This document shows, piece by piece, positions 21,882 to 34,107 of a stretch of 64,000 nucleotides of DNA. Positions within the stretch are counted from its first letter, which is position 1; each line of letters opens with the position of its first letter. The notes beneath the pieces are model-generated. The model saw nothing but the letters and a program-made list of their open reading frames with translations. It ran no database searches and had not been told where the DNA came from. The position numbers were made by a program, and so were the translations under genes. The DNA comes from Hibiscus mutabilis (taxonomy: Eukaryota > Streptophyta > Magnoliopsida > Malvales > Malvaceae): positions 2,852,001 through 2,916,000 of the forward strand of contig CM033726.1 in assembly GCA_019671005.1 (NCBI GenBank), read 5' to 3'.

Positions 21882-24482
21882 ATGAAGGCTGGGAGTGCTG
21901 CCAAGTTGATTGTAGATGCGTTGCTGCAGCGGTTTCTTCCTCTAGCTCGGCGCCGAATCGAAACAGCTCAGGCTCAGGTTTAGATCAGTTTGAGGAGATA
22001 GAAACAGTTCCTTTGTAAAATTAATATCAGTGGCATAATGCTTAATATTCTTGAATTTTATGGTAATCATGATTTCATGTGTTGGAAAGGTGTGTTTATC
22101 CATTTTTTCTTCTTGTTTTAACTTCTAAAAAAGGATGTTCTTTTCTTAATTCCAAAAGCCCTTTTATGCAGAAAAAAGTTTGTGAGGTGGCATTTAGTGT
22201 ATCAGAGTTTACACCTGTGGATTTGAATATTAAAGTAGCTTTAAGAGAAATGTAATTTGTGAATAAACGGAAATTTGTAAACATGTTGAGTTTGTTTTGT
22301 AAATAGTGTACTGGTGGAACTTAAGTAGTCTTTCCTCGGATACCCATTCTTTAGTATTTCGGAAATGAGCTTGATAAGGAGCTGCTCTTTCTTCATGAAT
22401 GATATCTGATGTGAATTGGTTTTGAGTTAGTTTGGACTGGACGTGGTGGTTTGTTGAAGTTAGTGACTTTGCTGATATGCCACCTATTATTGCCCGCTTT
22501 TGAGGTTCTAAAAAATGAGAGGGAGAGAGACTTTGGAGAGTGATCCATAAGCTTCCGATTCTATAGATGCTCTGCCTGCCGAAACTTTGCTAAGGTTACG
22601 AAAAACATGGTTTTGAAGGGAAAAATACTGTTTGAGCTTGTTTCTCATGGTTTTTAGATTTTTACATCATGTAGTGACCTTTAATGAGTATTTGGTGATT
22701 GAGCATCTCATTGTTAGAATAGATTATTTGTCAGTCACTTTTTATCTGGTTTTAAAAGCTTAGAGGCTCACATCATTTTGTTCTCATTTTCATCTCTATT
22801 ATCTGAAGTCATTGATAATTCATCTTTAATTATGGCTTGTTGTCTTGCCATTCAAGAAAGCTATATCCTATTAGGACTTAGGTTCTTGATGTAATAAAGA
22901 GAATGGTTTTACAAGAAGATTCAAGGAGATTAGGATGATATAGAAGGTTATCCTTTTCCATTTAGAAAGAGTAGTAATTAGCTTAAAGTTGTCAATTGGG
23001 CAGGTTGGGCTGGATTTGGCTCGGTTATCTTAGTTTCAAGTCTTTCCAGGCCCAAATTGTTTGGTTATAAAGTGAAATAGGTTCAATTTAAATTTTGGGT
23101 TGTTGGCTTCTTTGGTGAAATCAGGTTTGACAGGGTTCGTGTTTGAATGGGTTAGGCGGGTTTTTTTCATGCAAGCCTACTTTTGATATCTCTAGTTATA
23201 ATATATAATGGGGAGCACGAGTTGGAATGTTGGATAGGGAGGCTGCCTCTTTTGTTTTGTTTTGTTTGGGCAACTTTAGCTGTAACATATTACCAAAGTA
23301 CACCATTATCGATAAACTTGAAGGCCTTCTTTCAACTAATGGAGGGTGATTTTGCCCTTCTGGAATGATGTCCATCTCATATTATGTTATTCTTTCTTGT
23401 TGTACATACAGGATGGACAGTATCTTCGACCATTCGACCCTGCTTATGAGCAAGTTCTAGATTCCTTGGCTATGGTTGCACGACATACACCTGTTCCTCT
23501 TCTAGAAGCTCTTCTAAGATGGCGAGAAAGGTTGGATCATTTTCTTCTTTACCCTTTTTTCCCTTCATACAAACATTTATCTCCACATTCCCTTTGGTTC
23601 TCAATGGTTTCTTGAAAATATTTGTCTCCTACATTATTTATTGGTCAATGATAATGAAGGAATGGTAGAGGTTGAAAAGGTACCTTCATTGCCCTAAAAA
23701 GTCCAAAAGTTGAAGTTTCTATTGGTCGAATTCTATAATCAATACTTTGTTGTGCAAAGATGCTACTAACATACACTACTAATTTTCCATCTCCTCAAAC
23801 TGTTTCTATCTCATTAAATTTTCAAACAACAAAGTGGTCTCGTTATCAGGTTTATATCCCAGCGGCTTGTTTGTTATGAAAAACTGTAGTTAGAAATCCT
23901 TATTCAATCGTATCAAGTTTTCTTTAAGCTGGTGAGAAGTTAATTCCACTCTATGAAGATACACAGTCTTTGAATGCACAGTCATCGAGTCTAATTGTTT
24001 TGCAACTGTACTATTTTATTTCTTACTTTTGCTTTTGGGATCTTGGTTTCAGTGAATCACCAAAGGGCGCAAATTATGCATCTTCGTTCCAAAGAAAGGT
24101 TCGTATGCAGTAATAGCTTATAGATTTTGTTACATTTGATGGCTAATTAATGTTGACAGGTAAGGCTGCTAAGGACGAGTCTGCACCATCTTATATCAAG
24201 TTCTAATATTATATCTAAATATATCAAATCTCATTGCTTGGTCCATGAAAAATGGTTGACTAAATTTTGAGTCTTAGTATAGTATTTGATATATGTGTAT
24301 ATAATAGCAAAGCAATTGATATTTTCTGTGCTGATCAATTTACTTATTGCTGGATGACTGAGTTGAAGTCTAAATTCTTATTGCAGGGTTGTTAGCCAGG
24401 TTGAGTATCCCTCACTAGTTGATTTGCGGAGTCTTCTTCTTGACTTAGTTGCTTAACTCCTGGGTGGCTTATCTCGGATCAG
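21882..24482 (+). pseudogene. 5' fragment of a FURRY/PAG1-like cell morphogenesis gene
   Basis: Four exons match the N-terminus of plant FURRY-like (cell morphogenesis) proteins, very large HEAT-like scaffold proteins acting with NDR kinases. Exon 1, 21882-21977, encodes 32 residues starting MKAGSAAKLIVDALLQRFL; exon 2, 23412-23530, reads DGQYLRPFDPAYEQVLDS and ends at LLRWRE; exon 3, 24053-24098, reads SESPKGANYASSFQRK; the next, 24387-24482, reads VVSQVEYPSLVDLRSLLLDL. All borders are GT-AG and phases agree between exons 1-3. Two lesions kill it: the exon expected between exon 3 and 24387 is absent from the 288-bp gap, so joining shifts the frame, and TAA at 24454-24456 replaces the Gln codon expected in LVAQLLG. 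The remaining ~2000 residues are not found downstream, where a Copia element begins at 25205. Relic or partial duplicate of an intact gene elsewhere. Confidence 0.87.
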
Positions 24483-25204
24483 GTAGCTGTGTGTTAGCTG
24501 GTAGCATTAAAATTTGATAGAAAAGTCGGGCTTTTATATTTGCTGCACCATTACAAAATGGTTTCTGAATTTTTTACTTAAGATGGTTTAACAGAAGTTC
24601 ATATGATAACATTTTCCCCCTTTCCATTTGTGGAAATAATACGGTTTTGATTCCTACATTTTGTATATCAGAAAATGGCAAGGATACTGTTACAATGGGT
24701 ACTCATAGCTAAGCCTTGGGATTTTTTCCCTCCCTTCTTGGTGAAAGATCTTGAAAATTTATCTTGGAGGTCTCAAATTTGAGAATTCTGGGAGCGGGTT
24801 TTGGTATAATGGAGAGGAGTGAACTACCTTCTATTATGTAGTCCTGGGTCTAATAGGTCTTTCATGTACTAAAAGAGAAAGGTAGTATTAGTGGAATAAA
24901 CATACGGTTTTCTTGTAACTGGGCTAATGTGGCAATTAACTGAGTTGAACATCTTTTCATTGTTTCGTTAGCAGTCTTTTACTAAACATCAAACTTTCTA
25001 GTATCAGACTATTTTTATTTTAATGTAACCGGTACTGTGGTGAATCACAGAGTTGTACATAATTCATGGTTTCTTAATCTTTCTTGATCGCTAGATTAGA
25101 AACTGCAACATAACTCATTACTTTTGATCAAAAAAAAAAAAAAACTCATTACTTTCTTTTCTTTTCTTTTCTTCTAGTAGTTTTCTCTTTCTATTTATTA
25201 ACAC
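24483..25204. other. intron-like remnant downstream of the FURRY-like exons
   Basis: A GT directly follows the exon ending at 24482, so this is the start of the next intron. It contains no further recognisable exon before the Copia element. The last five bases, AACAC (25200-25204), are the left target duplication of that element. Confidence 0.55.
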
Positions 25205-26230
25205 TGTTAGTTGTCTTACCGTTTCTAGTTTTGTCTATATTTAACATTGATTGATTATCGACAGATTTTGTCCATATATTACCAATATATAAAATGGCGC
25301 AAGGCGCACTAAGGCGATAGGGGGTCCTAGGTGCAAGGCGCAAGGCGAAGGCGCGCGCCTTATCGAAGTGAAGCGCAATTTTTGAAAATTAAAAGTTTAT
25401 TAATCAAGTGCAAATAAAATTATCACCTAAATAATATCTACTATTTCTTCCATTTTTTCTATGTAAATTGTATAAATATGTGGTTTTAAATTGATAAATT
25501 TTTTATTATATTATATTTATTATTCAATATTGAATAATAATGTTTTAAAAATTATTTATAAAAAGTATAAAATAATTACTAAATCTATTCAAATATTAAA
25601 ATTACTGTTGAAAAAACATGTATTTAAAGTGATTTTTTTCTTGGTCATTGTTTTTAAAAAAAATAAAAGGCTACAATTTATAAAATGAAAGGGAGACAGG
25701 TTACACAAACATGTAAAAAACATTGCCAGCAGTGGGCTCCCACTACCTTTTTGAGTTAAAAAATTCATCTTTTTTCATTCGCCCGTTTCCCTTCTCCTTA
25801 TCTTCTTTTTCGACAACCTCTCCATCCATTGAAATAGTTACAGTATTCACCATTTTTCCTTCTCTTCCTCTTCTTCTTCTTCAACAAATTCTCTATTTTT
25901 TAGTTTTTTTATGTTTTTCCTCTAAGCTTTTCCTCCCATGGCTGCTGGCCATATTCAGTATAATTTAAACTAAGCTTTTCTTTTTAATTTTTCTTTCAGC
26001 ACTTAAGCTTCATTGAAATCGTCTGGCCTAGACATAATTAGGAGTTTAGCACTCGTCTCGCCTCGCCTCAGCGCCTAGCCGCTCCTTTTTAAACATTGTA
26101 TATTACCACTTTTATTGTATAGTTGACTTTCCTTTTAACTATAGAATTCTTTGTACATATAGGTCTCTAAAGTTGTAACCTAAATATAAGAAATACAAAT
26201 GATTTTTCTCTATTGTTCTGTTGATTTACA
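25205..26230 (+). mobile_element. 5' LTR of the Copia element, split by an insertion
   Basis: Outer pieces 25205-25283 and 26099-26230 together match the 202-bp 3' LTR at 36933-37134. The middle is a foreign element (25284-26098). A short remnant of the same LTR (bases homologous to 26148-26230) recurs at 31398-31480. Confidence 0.9.
25284..26098. mobile_element. MULE-like non-autonomous element in the Copia LTR (9-bp TSD)
   Basis: 815 bp flanked by a perfect 9-bp duplication TATATTACC (25275-25283 and 26099-26107), the length Mutator-like elements make. The uninterrupted 3' LTR (TATATTACTACTTTT) serves as the empty site. Ends are rich in GGCGC words in opposite orientation (GGCGCAAGGCGCACTAAGGC on the left, CGCCTCGCCTCAGCGCCTAG on the right), forming imperfect inverted repeats. 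Frames inside (25491-25688, 25723-25968) are low-complexity and not convincing. Confidence 0.85.
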
Positions 26231-26242
26231 TGGTATCAGTAG
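26231..26242 (+). other. Copia primer binding site (diverged)
   Basis: TGGTATCAGTAG directly follows the LTR end TTTACA and matches the start of the initiator-Met tRNA primer site (TGGTATCAGAGC). The duplicate copy at 31481-31492 reads TGGTATCGATAG. Confidence 0.8.
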
Positions 26243-26392
26243 CATGTTTTTTTCTGATCTTTTTTTTTTGTGAGGGTTCATCAATCCCCTCTCGTGTGAT
26301 TGATTTCTTGTGCCTCTATTTTTTGAGGTTGTGTCTCTGTGTTTGACGTTGTGTTATTCTTTTTTCTCTCGTACTTGAATCAGTAATTAAAG

Positions 26393-27351
26393 ATGGCTAA
26401 AAACTTTGATTTACGTGCTGCTGTTGGAACTACTGTCAAGTTCAATGGTAGAAATTATGCTCTTTGGCCGTAAGCGTTTCGTACCTTTCTTGGTTCACAA
26501 GGACGTGATTATCATCTCGTTAAAATGATGACAAACGCTAAGGATTCCAAATATGCAACCTGGCTTCAGTCTGGTTGTGCAGTAAAAACGTGGCTGCTGA
26601 ATTCTTTGGAACCGAAAGTTATTGCCTCCGTTGGGATGGTTTCAACTGCTAAGGAGATGTGGGATTCCGTCAAGGAGATGTTTTCAAATGATGGTAAAAA
26701 TTCTCGAATTTTCTCTTTGTTTCAACAACTTGTGGATAACAAACAAGGTAAAAAATCCCTTCCTGAATTTTTTGCTGCCTATAGAGGAATTATCAACAAA
26801 TTTCGTGAATTGCAGCCTCTCTCTACAGATTTAGAAACTCAAAAATGTCAATGGGAAAATCTCTTTGTTTGTGAATTTCTTATGAATTTGACTGACCAAT
26901 ACAATACTCTTAGAAGTCAACTACTTGGAGAAAGTCCCATGCCCACCCTTCAAGTTGTATTCTCTCGCTTGCAATCAACCTCTTTAACTGTATCATCCTC
27001 ATCTGTTACTCTTGAACATTCTGCAATGGTAGTACAAGGGCGTGAATACAATAATGGAAAAAGTAGAGGACGTGATAGAAAATGTGGATTTTGTGGCAAA
27101 GCAAATCATGTTGAAGATGCGTGTTGGGACAAACATGGTAAACCCGAATGGGCTACCAAACAGCATAACACTCCTAAGGCAACTACTGTTACATTCTCTT
27201 CAGCTGGTTCTGTTTCTTCAGTTGGATCTGAGGATATTATTCAAATTTCTAAAGTGGAGTATGCACGGTTAATTCACTCGCAACCTAATTCCACCTCCTC
27301 TCACACTCTCCCAACAGGTATCACTACACTTGCAACTCTTTCTGGTAATTT
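26393..27351 (+). pseudogene. Copia gag, unit 1
   Basis: It begins ATGGCTAAAAACTTTGAT and encodes a UBN2-type Copia gag. A stop interrupts it at 26472 just after the ALWP motif; the frame then runs open from about 26525 (MTNAKDSKYATWLQ) through the capsid-like region to a CCHC zinc knuckle CGFCGKANHVEDAC (about 27089-27130), which binds RNA in working elements. The end is cut by the solo LTR at 27352, so gag and protease are separated. Expected role in an active element: particle formation and RNA packaging. Confidence 0.88.
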
Positions 27352-28848
27352 TGTTGGAGTATGCCCAAATATCAATCATGAGATGGTTGTAAAAGACATA
27401 CTTATTTTATCATGTTTATTAATATAAAGCCATTATTATTTTTCAGTCTTATTTTGTGCATTTATAAATAAACTGAATTATAATAAAGTCCTTAGAATAA
27501 TATAGTTATTCTTGAATGTCCTTAGTCAAGTATTATTGTGGGCATGGACAACAATAATATATTAAGACTAATATGTAGTTGATTGATGACAAAGTGTTGT
27601 CATTGACATGAAGATGTCAAAATCAATACATAAGTATGTGTTAGAAGAACGACATATTGGGTGACCCGCCATGAGCATGTTTCTTGGATTATTATGTGAC
27701 AGTCACAACATTGCTCATAGTGATAACTACATGTGTTATCCTCAGACTTGAGATCATCATTATTTCAACACCTTGAGTGACATATTTTGACATGGTCAAA
27801 CGTATGTAGTAACTGACTACACTATAAAGACTAATATTGGATATGTCACAATCTATGTAGCGAAATATGGTTGATCAAGATAGGATTTGTCCCTCCTACA
27901 TAATAGGAGTAATATCATAGGCCACTTGATTGAGTGAGACTAAAAAATGCATGGCCATGCTCGAATAAATTGATATGAGATATCATAGTTGTTTGTTTAT
28001 AATAGTCTATTCAAGATATCAAGAAATATTAGATGGACTATACAAGTGTGATTATTCCATGACTTGTGTCCGATCTAGATATGAGGACAAAATGATGTAA
28101 TACATAAAAGAGTTAATCACGAAAAAGGTTATGTCGAACCACGACTTCTTGTAACTTAGGTAGCAATGATGTATTGCTAGATGCCACTCATTGCTTGTAA
28201 TATTAGAATTGTTCTAGTTATTACTACTAACGTTACATGAACCTACAAGGGTCACACCCTACGATTGAAACGAACAAATATTGACTACATAGCATATGTA
28301 CAAACTTGTTGTACACGTAATAAGTAAAAATCAAAATTATTATAATTATTGTAAATATGGATAATTTTGTTATATATATTAATATTAGATAATTATTGTA
28401 ATTACCAAATATTATTAAAATATATATATAAAGAACTTAATTAAAGTATAATCCGATTCTACATATTTAATTATATTCGGTTAAATATATTGTATATTTA
28501 ATGAATCTGAATTTAATTAGAAGTAGGTTTTTGAATGCTATATAAAGGCATAAGGTATAGCAGCCAAATTATGGTTTTTGCGAAAAACCTCTCTAATAGT
28601 TAGAGAAGTAAAATATTGTTCGTTTCATTCGGGTGGACTGCGTAGAGGTCGGAACGCTTGTGACGACTTGGATTCGATATCGTGCTGGAAGAATTGGATT
28701 CTCCTAACTCCCTGCGATTTTTTCAGATTTATTTAAGGTAACGTTTCATCCATTTTCACCCTGGATTCGTTCCTCGTACATGGATCATTGGCGGATAAGC
28801 CGGATAATTTTTTCGCTACGTCATAGGGTATGTCGACGTTTCCCAACA
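27352..28848 (+). mobile_element. solo LTR of a second retrotransposon family, unit 1
   Basis: 1497 bp running from TGTTGGAGTATGCCC to TTTCCCAACA, with TGTTGG/CCAACA inverted ends. The flanks are AATTT (27347-27351) and AATTC (28849-28853), a 5-bp target duplication with one change. It interrupts the Copia gag-protease junction and has no coding sequence. Its strand is assumed from the TG...CA reading; internal features such as the TTGCGAAAAACCTCTC leader word near 28577 support plus. It is copied with unit 2 at 32611-34107. Confidence 0.82.
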
Positions 28849-31397
28849 AATTCTTAGTTAATAGATTCTGGTGCATCAAATCACATGACTAGTGATCAAA
28901 GTCAATTTCATAATTTTACACAATGTCCATCTTTGTCACCAATTACTATTGTCGATGGGATGTTTCTCTGACCTCTCGACTTTGGTACTCGTTTCATACC
29001 CCTTCTCTTACTCTTAATAAAGTCTTAAATGTTCCCAAATTATCATTTAACCTTCTTTCAGCGAATCAAATCACAAAAGATTTAAACCTCTTTAATAAAT
29101 TGTGATGCATGTCAGTTAGGAAAATATCACAGAGCGTCATTTCCATCCAAAGAGAGTCGAAGTTTAAGTTCTTTTGATCTAGTTCACTCTGGTATATGAG
29201 GGCCTTGTCGTTATCCTACTTTATCTGGTCATAAGTATTTTATTACTTTTGTGGATGATTATTCTCGAATGACTTGGATTTATTTGTTAGAAGACATGTC
29301 TTTTACTCTTGATGTATTTCAAGCCTTTTATAATGAAATAAAGACTTAATTTTCTACCAATGTTCGTGTCTTACGATCTGATAATGTTTTGGAATATATG
29401 AAAATTGACTTCTCAAATTTATGTCCTGCTCATGGTATTATTCACCAAACATCTTATGCTCATACTCCCCAACAAAATGGTGTCGCTGAACGCAAAAACA
29501 TACATCTTCTTGATGTGCTCGTACTATTATGATTCAAATGAATGTGCCCAAATACATTTGGAGTGATGTTGTTCTCACTGCTGGATTTCTCATTAATAGG
29601 ATGCCATCATCTTCTACTCTTGGAGGTGACATTCCTTTTCAATACCTTTTCCCAAATTCTCCCTTATTTTCTCTAACTCCACGAATTTTTGGGTGTGTTT
29701 GCTTTGTTCTTTTATTTGAAACTGGCATGGATAAGCTGTCTCTTAGAGATATTTGTTGTATTTTCTTAGGCTATTCTCGGACTCAAAAAAAGCTATAAAT
29801 GTTATGATCTGGTGTCCAAAAGAAAATTTGTTTCAGTTGATGTCACTTTTTTTGAGCCATAATTATATTTTAAAAACTCTACAGTCAAAGAGTCAGTCCC
29901 CCTCCCTACCTCCATAACATTGCCTCCCGTTAAGCCTTTACAAGTTTACACAAGAAGAAATAAGATGCAAATTCCTCATAACTCACAACCAACTCTTTTA
30001 ATGCATTCTGTTGATAATCCTGATGAGTTGCCAGTAGCTCTCCGAAAAGGTAAACGTTCTTATACCCAACATTTTATTGGTAAAGTTGTTTCCTTTAATC
30101 ATCTTAGTTTTGATTTTTGACGTTTAGCTTTATCTTTGTCTTCCATATCTATTCCTAAGAATTTTACGGAGGCAATTCAAGATTCTAACTGGAAATAGGC
30201 CATGGATGAGGAGATGTCAGCTCTTCTCAGTAGACATACATGGGGTTTGGTATCTTTACCTGACGAAGCTTCACCTGTTGACTGTCGTTGGGTCTTTACA
30301 CTCAAATACAATCCTAATGGCTCTATTGATCGATATAAAGCTCGACTGGTTGCCAAAGGATACACGCAGACACCCGACATCAACTTCTTTGAAACCTTTT
30401 CACATGCTGCTAGGTTGAACTCTATTCGTGTGCTCATTTCAGTTGCTGTCAATTATGATTGGCCACTATATCAACTAGATCCGAAGAATGTGTTTCTTTA
30501 TGGAGACTTGAATGAGGACGTTTATATGGAGCAACCACCTGGCTTTGTTGCTCAGGGGAGACACACTTGGTATGTAAGCTCAATAAGGCTATTTATAGAT
30601 TAAAACAGAGTCCCATAACTTAGTTTGATAAGTTCAATCAAGTTGTTTTTGCAGCAGGATTCAAGTTGATCATTATATTTTTATTAAACATACTTTAGTG
30701 GGAATTATTATTCTTATTGTTTATGTTGATGATATACTCTTATCAGGTAGTGATGTAATTGGAATTGAAAAAACCAGAAAACACCTGCAACAACAATTTG
30801 TCACCAAAGATCTTGGTCGGTTAAGGTACTTTTTTGGTATTGAAGTTGCTCGTGGTAAAGAAGGTGTGGTATTGTCTCAGAGAAATATGGAACGATCTAT
30901 TACAAGAAGCAGGTTTACTTGGTGCAAAACCATTGGATACACCTATGGACTATAATCTTGCCTTGTGGAAAGAGGATGACGACTTTGAAAACCATGGACA
31001 ATACAGAAGACTTGTTGGAAAACTTATTTACTTAATAGTTACTAGACCGAACATTATGCATGTTTTTGGGTTGATTAGTCAATTTATGGATAAGCCTAAA
31101 AAAGATCATTGGGAGGCTGCTTGCAACATTTTAAGATATATAAAGAAATCACCCAGAAAAGGGTTTTGGTTCAAAAATAATAATCATGTAAAATTAGTTG
31201 GTTATTCTGATGCTAGCTATGCCAGTGACAAAAGTGATAGAAAATCTATAACATGTTATTGTACCTTTGTGGGTGGAAATTTAGTGACATGGAAGAGTAA
31301 TAAACAAATAGTTGTATCAAGATCTAGTGCTGAAGTAGAATGTTGTGCCATGGCTCAAACAACGTGTGAGTTGTTTTAGTTGAAAGATCTCCTCAAA
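28849..31397 (+). pseudogene. Copia pol, unit 1 (protease, integrase, RT, partial RNase H)
   Basis: The aspartic protease motif LIDSGASNHMTSD begins at 28855. Next come the integrase zinc region (CDACQLGKYHR, ~29103), the catalytic part with FVDDYSRMTWI, then HTPQQNGVAERK near 29460. RT begins MDEEM at 30202 and continues with CRWVFTLKYNPNGSIDRYKA and the YVDDILL catalytic motif near 30723. RNase H follows with GYSDASYASDKSD near 31201 and is cut off at 31397 by the duplication junction. Stops include TGA in HSGI*GPC (~29197), TAA in IKT*FST (~29346) and TAG before RT (~30196). Not functional. Confidence 0.88.
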
Positions 31398-31480
31398 TCT
31401 TTGTACATATAGGTCTCTAAAGTTGTAACCTAAATATAAGAAATACAAATGATTTTTCTCTATTGTTCTGTTGATTTACA
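31398..31480 (+). mobile_element. 3' remnant of the Copia LTR between the two units
   Basis: 83 bases identical in content to the end of the 5' LTR (26148-26230), ending TTTACA and followed by the PBS remnant. The upstream part of the LTR is missing, so this is not an LTR left by normal replication. Confidence 0.88.
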
Positions 31481-31642
31481 TGGTATCGATAGCATGTTTT
31501 TTTCTGATCTTTTTTTTTTGTGAGGGTTCATCAATCCCCTCTCGTGTGATTGATTTCTTGTGCCTCTATTTTTTGAGGTTGTGTCTCTGTGTTTGACGTT
31601 GTGTTATTCTTTTTTCTCTCGTACTTGAATCAGTAATTAAAG

Positions 31643-32610
31643 ATGGCTAAAAACTTTGATTTACGTCTTTCATTATTGGAACTCACCACAAGTTCAATGG
31701 TAGAAATTATGCTCTTTGGCCGTAGCTGCGTTTACGTACCTTTCTTGGTTCACAAGGACGTGATTATCATCTCGTTAAAATGATGACAAACGCTAAGGAT
31801 TCCAAATATGCAACCTTGCTTCAGTCTGGTTGTGCAGTAAAAACGTGGCTGCTGAATTCTTTGGAACCGAAAGTTATTGCCTCCGTTGGGATGGTTTCAA
31901 CTGCTAAGGAGATGTGGGATTCCGTCAAGGAGATGTTTTCAAATGATGGTAAAAATTCTCGAATTTTCTCTTTGTTTCAACAACTTGTGGATAACAAACA
32001 AGGTAAAAAATCCCTTCCTGAATTTTTTGTTTGCCTATAGAGGAATTATCAACAAATTTCGTGAATTGCGACCTCTCTCTCTCAGATTTAGAAACTCAAA
32101 AATGTCAATGGGAAAATCTCTTTGTTTGTGAATTTCTTATGAATTTGACTGACCAATACAATACTCTTAGAAGTCAACTACTTGGAGAAAGTCCCATGCC
32201 CACCCTCTTCAAGTTGTATTCTCTCGCTTGCAATCAACCTCTTTAATCAGATCATCCTCATCAGTTACTCTTGAACATTCTGCAATGGTAGTACAAGGGC
32301 GTGAATACAATAATGGAAAAAGTAGAGGACGTGATAGAAAATGTGGATTTTGTGGCAAAGCAAATCATGTTGAAGATGCGTGTTGGGACAAACATGGTAA
32401 ACCCGAATGGGCTACCAAACAGCATAACACTCCTAAGGCAACTACTGTTACATTCTCTTCAGCTGGTTCTGTTTCTTCAGTTGGATCTGAGGATATTATT
32501 CAAATTTCTAAAGTGGAGTATGCACGGTTAATTCACTCGCAACCTAATTCCACCTCCTCTCACACTCTCCCAACAGGTATCACTACACTTGCAACTCTTT
32601 CTGGTAATTT
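31643..32610 (+). pseudogene. Copia gag, unit 2
   Basis: Duplicate of the gag at 26393-27351, from ATGGCTAAAAACTTTGAT to the solo LTR at 32611. It keeps the zinc knuckle CGFCGKANHVEDAC but carries several extra small indels relative to unit 1 (near 31668-31690, 32027, 32067-32090, 32203 and 32246), which break the frame repeatedly. Confidence 0.87.
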
Positions 32611-34107
32611 TGTTGGAGTATGCCCAAATATCAATCATGAGATGGTTGTAAAAGACATACTTATTTTATCATGTTTATTAATATAAAGCCATTATTATTT
32701 TTCAGTCTTATTTTGTGCATTTATAAATAAACTGAATTATAATAAAGTCCTTAGAATAATATAGTTATTCTTGAATGTCCTTAGTCAAGTATTATTGTGG
32801 GCATGGACAACAATAATATATTAAGACTAATATGTAGTTGATTGATGACAAAGTGTTGTCATTGACATGAAGATGTCAAAATCAATACATAAGTATGTGT
32901 TAGAGAACGACATATTGGACTGACCCGCCATGAGCATGTTTCTTGGATTATTATGTGACAGTCACAACATTGCTCATAGTGATAACTACATGTGTTATCC
33001 TCAGACTTGAGATCATCATTATTTCAACACCTTGAGTGACATATTTTGACATGGTCAAACGTATGTAGTAACTGACTACACTATAAAGACTAATATTGGA
33101 TATGTCACAATCTATGTAGCGAAATATGGTTGATCAAGATAGGATTTGTCCCTCCTACATAATAGGAGTAATATCATAGGCCACTTGATTGAGTGAGACT
33201 AAAAAATGCATGGCCATGCTCGAATAAATTGATATGAGATATCATAGTTGTTTGTTTATAATAGTCTATTCAAGATATCAAGAAATATTAGATGGACTAT
33301 ACAAGTGTGATTATTCCATGACTTGTGTCCGATCTAGATATGAGGACAAAATGATGTAATACATAAAAGAGTTAATCACGAAAAAGGTTATGTCGAACCA
33401 CGACTTCTTGTAACTTAGGTAGCAATGATGTATTGCTAGATGCCACTCATTGCTTGTAATATTAGAATTGTTCTAGTTATTACTACTAACGTTACATGAA
33501 CCTACAAGGGTCACACCCTACGATTGAAACGAACAAATATTGACTACATAGCATATGTACAAACTTGTTGTACACGTAATAAGTAAAAATCAAAATTATT
33601 ATAATTATTGTAAATATGGATAATTTTGTTATATATATTAATATTAGATAATTATTGTAATTACCAAATATTATTAAAATATATATATAAAGAACTTAAT
33701 TAAAGTATAATCCGATTCTACATATTTAATTATATTCGGTTAAATATATTGTATATTTAATGAATCTGAATTTAATTAGAAGTAGGTTTTTGAATGCTAT
33801 ATAAAGGCATAAGGTATAGCAGCCAAATTATGGTTTTTGCGAAAAACCTCTCTAATAGTTAGAGAAGTAAAATATTGTTCGTTTCATTCGGGTGGACTGC
33901 GTAGAGGTCGGAACGCTTGTGACGACTTGGATTCGATATCGTGCTGGAAGAATTGGATTCTCCTAACTCCCTGCGATTTTTTCAGATTTATTTAAGGTAA
34001 CGTTTCATCCATTTTCACCCTGGATTCGTTCCTCGTACATGGATCATTGGCGGATAAGCCGGATAATTTTTTCGCTACGTCATAGGGTATGTCGACGTTT
34101 CCCAACA
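32611..34107 (+). mobile_element. solo LTR of the second family, unit 2
   Basis: Copy of the solo LTR at 27352-28848 and the same length (1497 bp). Only tiny differences were noticed, around 32901-32925 versus 27641-27668, so it was duplicated together with the host Copia rather than inserted twice. Confidence 0.85.

Noticed and set aside
26622..32531. Frames repeated at identical spacing (for example 26622-26834 with 31877-32131, and 27042-27272 with 32301-32531)
   Set aside because: Alternative frames of the duplicated gag; they recur only because the DNA is duplicated.
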